Both the position numbers and the translations under genes were made by a program. A stretch of DNA of 64,000 bases from CAVSJJ01 sp963728395 (lineage in GTDB: Bacteria; Actinomycetota; Actinomycetes; Actinomycetales; Dermatophilaceae), in contig CAVSJJ010000003.1 of the NCBI GenBank assembly GCA_963728395.1, positions 124,001 to 188,000 on the forward strand. Direction: 5' to 3'. This document shows positions 58,561 through 64,000 of the stretch, in pieces. The stretch's first letter is position 1; every line of letters begins with the position of its first letter. The notes under the pieces were generated by a model, which did not search any database, was not told where the DNA came from, and worked only from the letters and a program-made list of their open reading frames with translations.

Positions 58561-60366
58561 GTGCTTCGCACCCATGAGGCCGGCACCCTGCGTGCCGAGC
58601 ACACCGCCCATAGCGTCACCCTCACCGGCTGGGTGGCCAAGCGGCGCGACCACGGCGGGGTGGCCTTCATCGACCTGCGGGACGCCTCCGGCGTCGTCCA
58701 GGTCGTCGCCCGCGACGAGGTGCTGGCCGAGGGCGGCGCCCACGACCTGCGCAACGAGTTCGTCGTCAAGGTCGTCGGCGAGGTGCGCCGCCGGCCCGAG
58801 GGCAACGCCAACGCCGACCTGCCGACCGGCGAGGTCGAGGTCGTCGCGACCTCCCTCGAGGTGCTCAACCCGAGCGCGCCGCTGCCGTTCCAGATCGACG
58901 AGCGCGTCACCGTCGGCGAGGAGGCCCGGCTCAAGCACCGCTACCTCGACCTGCGCCGCCCCGGGCCGCAGTCCTCGGGCCACGCGATCCGGCTCCGCTC
59001 GCAGGTCAACGCCGCCGCGCGCCGCGTCCTCGGGGCGCGCGACTTCGTCGAGATCGAGACGCCGACGCTGACCCGGTCCACGCCCGAGGGGGCGCGCGAC
59101 TTCCTCGTGCCGGCGCGTCTCGCCCCGGGCAGCTGGTACGCCCTCCCGCAGAGCCCCCAGCTGTTCAAGCAGCTGCTCATGGTCGCCGGGATGGAGCGCT
59201 ACTACCAGATCGCGCGGTGCTACCGCGACGAGGACTTCCGGGCCGACCGGCAGCCGGAGTTCACCCAGCTCGACATCGAGATGAGCTTCGTCGAGGAAGA
59301 CGACGTCATCGAGGTGGGCGAGGAGGTCGTCGCCGAGATCTGGCGGCTCATCGGGGTCGAGCTCGACGCGCCCTTCCCGCGGATGACGTATGCCGAGGCG
59401 ATGTCCCGCTACGGCTCGGACAAGCCGGATCTGCGCTTCGGGCTCGAGCTGGTCGACTGCACGCAGTTCTTCGCCGAGACCCCGTTCCGGGTCTTCCAGG
59501 CCGACTACGTCGGCGCCATCGTCATGCCCGGCGGCGCGAGCCAACCGCGCAAGCAGCTCGACGCCTGGCAGGACTGGGCCAAGCAGCGCGGAGCGCGCGG
59601 GCTCGCCTACGTCCTGGTCCACGAGGACGGAACCCTCGGCGGACCCGTTGCCAAGAACCTCTCCGAGGCCGAGCTCGCGGGCCTGTCCGCCCACGTCGGC
59701 GCCGCACCCGGCGACTGCGTCTTCTTCGCCGCCGGAGCCGCCAAGCCGAGCCGCAGCCTCCTCGGCGCGGCCCGCCTCGAGATCGGCCGTCGCACCGGTC
59801 TCATCGACGAGGACGCGTGGTCCTTCCTCTGGGTCGTCGACGCGCCCCTGTTCGAGCCGGCCGACGAGGCGGTCGCCGCCGGCGAGGTCGCCGTCGGCGC
59901 CGGGGCCTGGACCGCGGTGCACCACGCGTTCACCTCGCCCAAGCCGGAGTTCCTCGACACCTTCGACGAGCGGCCCGGCGAGGCGCTCGCCTACGCCTAC
60001 GACATGGTGTGCAACGGCAACGAGATCGGCGGCGGGTCGATCCGTATCCACCGCCGCGACGTCCAGGAGCGGGTGTTCGCCGTCATGGGGCTGACGCCGG
60101 AGCAGGCCCAGGAGAAGTTCGGCTTCCTCCTCGACGCCTTCCAGTTCGGCGCGCCGCCGCACGGGGGCATCGCCTTCGGCTGGGACCGCGTCGTCATGCT
60201 GCTCGGCGGCTTCGACAGCATCCGCGACGTCATCGCCTTCCCCAAGTCCGGCGGCGGCTACGACCCGCTCACCGACGCCCCGGCGCCGATCACGCCGGAG
60301 CAACGCAGGGAGGCCGGCGTCGACGCCACCCCTGAGCAGCCCGGTGGTCCCGACGCCACCGCCTGA
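58561..60366 (+). CDS. aspS: Aspartate-tRNA ligase
   Basis: 601 residues. GTG start with AAAGGA upstream. The OB-fold anticodon domain begins VLRTHEAGTLRAEHTAHSVT LTGW. Motif 1 lies in RRVLGARDFVEIETPTLTRS. Motif 2 is MERYYQIARCYRDEDFRADR QPEFTQLD. The bacterial GAD insertion spans about residues 310-410. Motif 3 is GGIAFGWDRVVMLLGGFDSI. The tail has EQRREAGVDATPEQPGG. A possible -10 TAGGAT is about 95 bp upstream. An in-frame extension to 58441 lacks homology. Whether it also charges tRNA-Asn depends on gatCAB, not seen here. Confidence 0.97.
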   Translation: MLRTHEAGTLRAEHTAHSVTLTGWVAKRRDHGGVAFIDLRDASGVVQVVARDEVLAEGGAHDLRNEFVVKVVGEVRRRPEGNANADLPTGEVEVVATSLEVLNPSAPLPFQIDERVTVGEEARLKHRYLDLRRPGPQSSGHAIRLRSQVNAAARRVLGARDFVEIETPTLTRSTPEGARDFLVPARLAPGSWYALPQSPQLFKQLLMVAGMERYYQIARCYRDEDFRADRQPEFTQLDIEMSFVEEDDVIEVGEEVVAEIWRLIGVELDAPFPRMTYAEAMSRYGSDKPDLRFGLELVDCTQFFAETPFRVFQADYVGAIVMPGGASQPRKQLDAWQDWAKQRGARGLAYVLVHEDGTLGGPVAKNLSEAELAGLSAHVGAAPGDCVFFAAGAAKPSRSLLGAARLEIGRRTGLIDEDAWSFLWVVDAPLFEPADEAVAAGEVAVGAGAWTAVHHAFTSPKPEFLDTFDERPGEALAYAYDMVCNGNEIGGGSIRIHRRDVQERVFAVMGLTPEQAQEKFGFLLDAFQFGAPPHGGIAFGWDRVVMLLGGFDSIRDVIAFPKSGGGYDPLTDAPAPITPEQRREAGVDATPEQPGGPDATA

Positions 60367-60399
60367 CGGCCTGCCGCCGACGCGGCTGGGCGGTCGGCT

Positions 60400-60431
60400 C
60401 GGTGACCCGCCGGTAGGAGGTAGGGTCACCG
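60400..60431 (+). promoter_or_regulatory. Perfect 9-bp inverted repeat over the bioY promoter
   Basis: CGGTGACCC (60400-60408) and GGGTCACCG (60423-60431) are exact complements with 14 bases between. A -10-like TAGGGT (60421-60426) lies inside the right arm. A bound repressor would block the promoter. The sequence does not resemble the BioR or BirA sites I know. A GAGGA site precedes the bioY ATG 43 bp downstream. Confidence 0.55.
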
Positions 60432-60474
60432 ACGTCGACGCACCACGCCAGCACCCCGCACCCGAGGACGCCGC

Positions 60475-61089
60475 ATGACCACCACGCCCTCCTCCCGCCG
60501 GTCCTTCGCCGCCCGCGACCTGGCGCTCATCGCCTCGTTCGCCGCCCTCATCGCCGCGCTGGCGATCCCCGGTGCCATCCCGGTCGGCGGGTTCCCCGCG
60601 CCGATCACCCTGCAGACCCTCGGGGTCATGCTCTCCGGGTCGATCCTCGGCTGGAAGCGCGCCGCCCTGGCGGTCCTGCTCTACCTCGCGATGGGCGCGG
60701 TGGGGCTGCCCGTCTTCGCCGGCGGCCAGGGCGGGCTCGGGTCGTTCGTCGGTCCGACGTCGGGCTACCTCTATGGCTTCGTCCTCGGTGCGGCGGTCAT
60801 CGGCTGGCTCGTCGAGCGACGGCTGCCGTCCTACCCCACCTGGTGGGGTGCCCTCGCCAACGTCGTCGGCGGCATCCTCGCCGTGTATGCCGTGGGCATC
60901 CCCGTCCTCGCCAAGGTCGCCGGCCTGTCGCTCACGGCGGCGATCACCGGCAGCTACATCTACCTGCCGGGAGACCTCGCGAAGGTCGTCATCGCCACCG
61001 TCGTCGCCGCCGCCGTCCACCGGGCCATCCCCGACGTCACCGGCGTCGGCGAGCAGCGTCAACGCCAGCGCGTCGCCGCCGCCTCCTGA
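60475..61089 (+). CDS. bioY: BioY, substrate-binding (S) component of a biotin ECF transporter
   Basis: 204 residues, six hydrophobic segments. The core is FAALIAALAIPGAIPVGGFP API, then LQTLGVMLSGSILGWKRAA, GAVGLPVFAGGQGGLGSFVG and PTSGYLYGFVLGAAVIGWLV E. These G-x-P-V-F-A and P-T-x-G-Y elements are the BioY hallmarks. YLPGDLAKVVIATVVAAAVH R is near the end. It captures biotin with high affinity and uses the ATPase and membrane coupler encoded just downstream. The operator-like palindrome above probably controls all three genes. Confidence 0.95.
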   Translation: MTTTPSSRRSFAARDLALIASFAALIAALAIPGAIPVGGFPAPITLQTLGVMLSGSILGWKRAALAVLLYLAMGAVGLPVFAGGQGGLGSFVGPTSGYLYGFVLGAAVIGWLVERRLPSYPTWWGALANVVGGILAVYAVGIPVLAKVAGLSLTAAITGSYIYLPGDLAKVVIATVVAAAVHRAIPDVTGVGEQRQRQRVAAAS

Positions 61090-61095
61090 CCACCG

Positions 61096-61797
61096 GTGAT
61101 CCGGGTCCAGGGGGTCACCCACCGCTACGGCGAGCGCGTCGTCCTGCGCGACGTCACCGTCGACCTGGACGAGCCCCGGGTGGCCGTCATCGGAGCCAAC
61201 GGCTCGGGAAAGTCGACCTTCGCCCGGTTGCTCAACGGCCTCGTCCTGCCCACCGAGGGCCGGGTCGGCGTCGACGGGCTCGACACGCGACGCGACGGCG
61301 GCGCGGTGCGGCGGGCGGTGGGCTTCGTCTTCTCCGACCCGGACGCCCAGATCGTCATGCCCACGGTCCGCGAGGACGTCGAGTTCTCGCTGCGCGGCAG
61401 GGGCCTGGGCCGCGACGAGGTCGAGCGTCGGGTGGCCGCCGCCCTCGCCGCGCACGGTCTCGCCGACCACGCCGACCACCCGGCCCACCTGCTCTCCAGC
61501 GGCCAGAAGCAGGCCCTGGCTCTCGCCTCCGTCCTCGTCCTCGAGCCGGCCGTCCTCGTCTGCGACGAGCCGACGACGCTGCTCGACCGGCGGCATACCC
61601 GTCGGGTCGCCGACCTGCTCGACGCCCTCCCGCAGCGGGTCGTCCTCGTCTCCCACGATCTCGACCTCGTCCGCGGCTGGGAACGGGTGCTCGTCATCGA
61701 CGAGGGCCGCATCGTGGCCGATGGTGCTCCCGCGGAGACGGTGCGCTTCTACGAGCGGCTGATGGACGGGCAGCCGGCGCACGGCGGGGAATCGTGA
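61096..61797 (+). CDS. bioM: ECF transporter ATPase (BioM/CbiO-like)
   Basis: 233 residues from GTG. Walker A is VIGANGSGKSTFARLLNGLV (Lys39). The Q-loop lies in FVFSDPDAQIVMPTVREDVE F, which has the D-P-D-x-Q typical of ECF ATPases. The signature is LLSSGQKQALALASVLVL, and Walker B is VLVCDEPTTLLDRRHTRR. Switch histidine is in VVLVSHDLDLVRGWERV. It sits six bases after bioY and overlaps bioN by 4 bp. Confidence 0.92.
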   Translation: MIRVQGVTHRYGERVVLRDVTVDLDEPRVAVIGANGSGKSTFARLLNGLVLPTEGRVGVDGLDTRRDGGAVRRAVGFVFSDPDAQIVMPTVREDVEFSLRGRGLGRDEVERRVAAALAAHGLADHADHPAHLLSSGQKQALALASVLVLEPAVLVCDEPTTLLDRRHTRRVADLLDALPQRVVLVSHDLDLVRGWERVLVIDEGRIVADGAPAETVRFYERLMDGQPAHGGES

Positions 61798-62366
61798 GCC
61801 CCGTTCACCGCCTGCCGGCCGGCGGCAAGCTGGTGGGGCTCGTCGTCCTCACCAGCGTGCTCGTCATCCTCCGGTCGCCGTGGGTCCTGCTCGGTGGCGT
61901 CGTCGTCGTGCTCGGCGGATATGCCGTGGCGGGCCTGGGCCCGCGCCGCGTGTGGGCGGTGGTCCGTCCGCTGCGCTGGTTCGTCCTCGTACTCGTCGCG
62001 TTCCAGTGGTGGACCGCCGGGTGGCAGACCATGGTGCTCGTCGTCGGCACGCTCGTTGTCGCCGTGCTGGCGGCCGGGCTCGTCACGGCGAGCACCTCGA
62101 CGACGGCCCTGCTCGATGCCGTCGTGGCGGGGCTGCGGCCGGCCCGGCCGCTCGGCGTCGATCCCGAGCGGGTGGGGCTGACGTTCTCGCTCGCCGTCCG
62201 CGCGCTGCCGGTCATCCAGCACGCGTTCGGCGAGGCCCTCGACGCCCGGAAGGCCCGGGGTCTCGGTCGCAGCGCCCGCGCACTGCTCACCCCCGTCGTC
62301 GTGCGCACGATCCGGCACGCCGAGCGGACCGGTGAGGCGCTCGCCGCCCGCGGCCTCGACGACTGA
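61794..62366 (+). CDS. bioN: ECF transporter transmembrane coupling protein (BioN-like)
   Basis: 190 residues, about five helices. The coupling helices carry the Ala-Arg-Gly signatures in DARKARGLGRSARALLTPVV and ALAARGLDD at the C-terminus. The N-terminal half (LVGLVVLTSVLVILRSPWVL) is hydrophobic. Shorter than most EcfT proteins (about 260) but normal for BioN. Start GTG is coupled to the ATPase. It converges on the GNAT gene 46 bp away. Confidence 0.9.
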   Translation: MSPVHRLPAGGKLVGLVVLTSVLVILRSPWVLLGGVVVVLGGYAVAGLGPRRVWAVVRPLRWFVLVLVAFQWWTAGWQTMVLVVGTLVVAVLAAGLVTASTSTTALLDAVVAGLRPARPLGVDPERVGLTFSLAVRALPVIQHAFGEALDARKARGLGRSARALLTPVVVRTIRHAERTGEALAARGLDD

Positions 62367-62412
62367 GCGTCGCGAGCGGCGGGTCGCTCTTCGGGGCGGC
62401 CGGGGGCGGGGG

Positions 62413-63225
62413 TCAGCCGGTGGCGTCGGGGCGGGGTCCCTGGCCGGGGTCGAGGTCGGGGTCGCCGAGGAGGAAGGTGCGCCAGGTCACCGCGGTGAGG
62501 TAGCCGAGCCGCCGGTAGACCCGGCGGGCCGTCGCGTTCGACGCATACATCCCGAGGGTGCACACCCCCGCCCGGCCGAGTGCCTCCCGGGTCAGCCAGG
62601 CGGAGACCGCCGTGCCGAGCCCCCGGCCGCGGTGCTCCGCCGCCGTCGTGATGCCCGCGAGATGCGGGATGCCGGCGGTGTTGGGTTCGCTGCAGCCGAC
62701 CGCGACGAGAGCCCCCGAGGCATCGCGGATCCCGGTCCACAGCTGCGCCGGCCGGGCGAACGGCCGACCGAACGTCCCCGGGTTGTGGACCTCGAGGAAT
62801 GCCACGAGCTCGCCCCGGTGCTCCGGCCCGACCCGGACGAGCAGCTCCTCGCCGGACTGCGGCGCCGTGGCCGCCCGGGTCCACATCCACTCCCACGTGC
62901 TGGGGGAGTGCACGCGCAGCCGCCGCCCGAGCGCGGCCGATGCCTCGACGGGGACGCTGACCCGGAGCGAGCCGAGATCGTCGAGCCAGGCACGCACCTG
63001 CGGGTCGTCGAGGAGGGCCGCGATGGCGTCGGTCGGGCCGAGGAAGGCGGCGCCGACCCGGCCGCTCTGCCCGCGTCGCAGCCAGGCGACCGCACCCTCA
63101 CCGGGATCGCCGACGGCATACGCCGGGGCCACCATCGAGCGTCCGACGTCCCAGCGCAGCACCGGGTGGCCACCCCCGGCCGCGCGCAACGCGGCCACGG
63201 TGGCGACCTCGCGGACCTCGCTCAT
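62413..63225 (-). CDS. GNAT-family N-acetyltransferase
   Basis: 270 residues from ATG 63225, which overlaps the stop of the MMPL gene. The first 130 residues are a divergent GNAT-like half (GEGAVAWLRRGQSGRVGAAF). The C-terminal catalytic half has the acetyl-CoA loop ITTAAEHRGRGLGTAVSAWL and the motif MYASNATARRVYRRLGYLT. Such double-GNAT proteins act on small molecules or proteins; the acceptor is not known. Coupling to the transporter gene suggests co-expression. Confidence 0.87.
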   Translation of the reverse strand: MSEVREVATVAALRAAGGGHPVLRWDVGRSMVAPAYAVGDPGEGAVAWLRRGQSGRVGAAFLGPTDAIAALLDDPQVRAWLDDLGSLRVSVPVEASAALGRRLRVHSPSTWEWMWTRAATAPQSGEELLVRVGPEHRGELVAFLEVHNPGTFGRPFARPAQLWTGIRDASGALVAVGCSEPNTAGIPHLAGITTAAEHRGRGLGTAVSAWLTREALGRAGVCTLGMYASNATARRVYRRLGYLTAVTWRTFLLGDPDLDPGQGPRPDATG

Positions 63226-64000
63226 TCGGTGATCCCCCATCGCTCGTGGAGGCGGCGCAGCGGACCGGGCGCCCACCAGTTGGCGTTGCCGAGCACCGAC
63301 ATTGTCGCCGGGACGAGCAGCATCCGCACGAGCGAGGCGTCGATGAGGACGGCGAGGAGGAGGGCGACGCCCATCTCCTTGATGACGAGGAGCTGGCCGG
63401 CGGCGAACCCCGCGACGACGATGACGACGAGGGCCGCCGCCGAGGTGATGATCCGGCCGGATCGCTGCAGGCCGAGGGTGACCGAGCGGTCGCTGTCGTG
63501 CCCCTGCTCGTGCAGCTCGACGATGCGGCTGAGGAGGAACACCTCGTAGTCCATCGAGAGGCCGAAGCCGAAGGCGAGGACGAGCAGCGGGATCGTCGAC
63601 TCGACGGCGCCGGTCGAGGTGAAGCCGAGCAGGCTCTCGAGGTGGCCGTCCTGGAAGATCGACACGACGATGCCGAGGGCCGCGCCGAGCGAGAGGATGT
63701 TCATGACGAGGGCCTTGACCGGGATGACCACCGACCCTGTCATGAGGAACAGCAGGACGAGCGTCGCGAGCGAGACGAGCCCGAGGGCCAGCGGAGCCCT
63801 GGACAGCATGGCCTGGCTGAGGTCGGCGAGCAGCGAGGCCCGGCCGACGATGGAGGAGGGAAACGGTGGTCGCTCGTCGTGGAGGGCCGCGACGAGATCG
63901 CGGGAGCCCTGGCCGAGCCCGTCGTCGCCGGTGCGCAGGCCGAGCGTGACGAGCGAGGGGGACACCTGCTGCGGTGGGTCGACGGCGAGGACCCCCGGCA
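63222..64000 (-). CDS. MMPL/RND-family membrane transporter (N-terminal part beyond the window)
   Basis: The C-terminal 259 residues are visible. Helices include PLALGLVSLATLVLLFLMTG, SVVIPVKALVMNILSLGAAL and TIPLLVLAFGFGLSMDYEVF LL, the last with the conserved G-x-x-x-D-Y element of MmpL proton relay helices. RSGRIITSAAALVVIVVAGF and GVALLLAVLIDASLVRMLLV are also typical, ending LPGLRRLHERW-like PLRRLHERWGITE. Family members export lipids, drugs or siderophores. The frame is open to the window end. Confidence 0.92.
   Translation of the reverse strand, partial: PGVLAVDPPQQVSPSLVTLGLRTGDDGLGQGSRDLVAALHDERPPFPSSIVGRASLLADLSQAMLSRAPLALGLVSLATLVLLFLMTGSVVIPVKALVMNILSLGAALGIVVSIFQDGHLESLLGFTSTGAVESTIPLLVLAFGFGLSMDYEVFLLSRIVELHEQGHDSDRSVTLGLQRSGRIITSAAALVVIVVAGFAAGQLLVIKEMGVALLLAVLIDASLVRMLLVPATMSVLGNANWWAPGPLRRLHERWGITE

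Noticed and set aside
58555..61782. A 1075-residue minus-strand reading frame
   Set aside because: It runs antisense to aspS, bioY and the ATPase gene, all with clear family motifs; its composition is that of a shadow frame.

Overview
The window comes from a high-GC actinobacterium of the order Micrococcales. The 16S rRNA, the gene content and the leaderless promoters fit the Intrasporangiaceae/Dermatophilaceae, but family level is only a guess from memory. Gene order matches a block known from Mycobacterium tuberculosis: infC-rpmI-rplT-rRNA methyltransferase, pheST, arg genes, 3-methyladenine glycosylase, tyrS, TPR protein, HAD phosphatase, tlyA, NAD kinase, recN, steA, mctB, pyrG and a Nudix gene. 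It therefore looks like ordinary core chromosome with a few insertions.

Layout. 1-2.1 kb: 3' part of glnE. 2.2-8.2 kb: his operon (hisD-C-B-unknown-hisH-hisA) ending in an SseB-like gene. 8.3-10.8 kb: structured leader, infC with an ATC start, rpmI, rplT and a SpoU methyltransferase. 10.8-13.3 kb: an orphan sensor kinase and an MFS transporter. 13.5-18.0 kb: pheS, pheT and an SDR enzyme. 18.1-25.9 kb: arginine operon argC-ACT protein-argJ-B-D-F-R-H behind a probable ArgR operator. argG is absent. 25.9-28.1 kb: a membrane acyltransferase and the glycosylase. 28.1-31.9 kb: a four-gene accessory cassette of M6 metalloprotease, two ATP-grasp-related proteins and a small acidic protein. 32-34.8 kb: adenosine deaminase and tyrS. 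34.9-40.7 kb: one complete 16S-23S-5S rRNA operon with three tandem promoter candidates, both processing stems and a terminator. 40.7-55.3 kb: the conserved tlyA/nadK/recN/steA/mctB/pyrG block, with MraY-like, MurJ-like and glycosyltransferase genes between mctB and pyrG. 55.4-64 kb: PPK2, a lipoprotein, aspS, a bioYMN-type ECF biotin transporter, a GNAT protein and a truncated MMPL transporter.

Reading frames from 1 to about 25.9 kb, at about 26.9 kb and at 32.4-34.8 kb are broken many times. Every case I could resolve is a single extra base, and tyrS also carries an in-frame TAG. Essential genes such as pheT, rplT and tyrS are affected. From 40.7 to 64 kb I saw no broken frame. I read this as sequence error, not decay, and annotate these as genes with interrupted frames. 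Their boundaries come from joining frames.

The most novel part is the cassette at 28.1-31.9 kb. It pairs an M6-type metalloprotease, without a visible signal peptide and with a Lys/Glu-rich tail, with an ATP-grasp ligase and a protein resembling only the N-terminal part of graspetide-type ligases. No CRISPR array, prophage, insertion sequence or tRNA gene was recognised.
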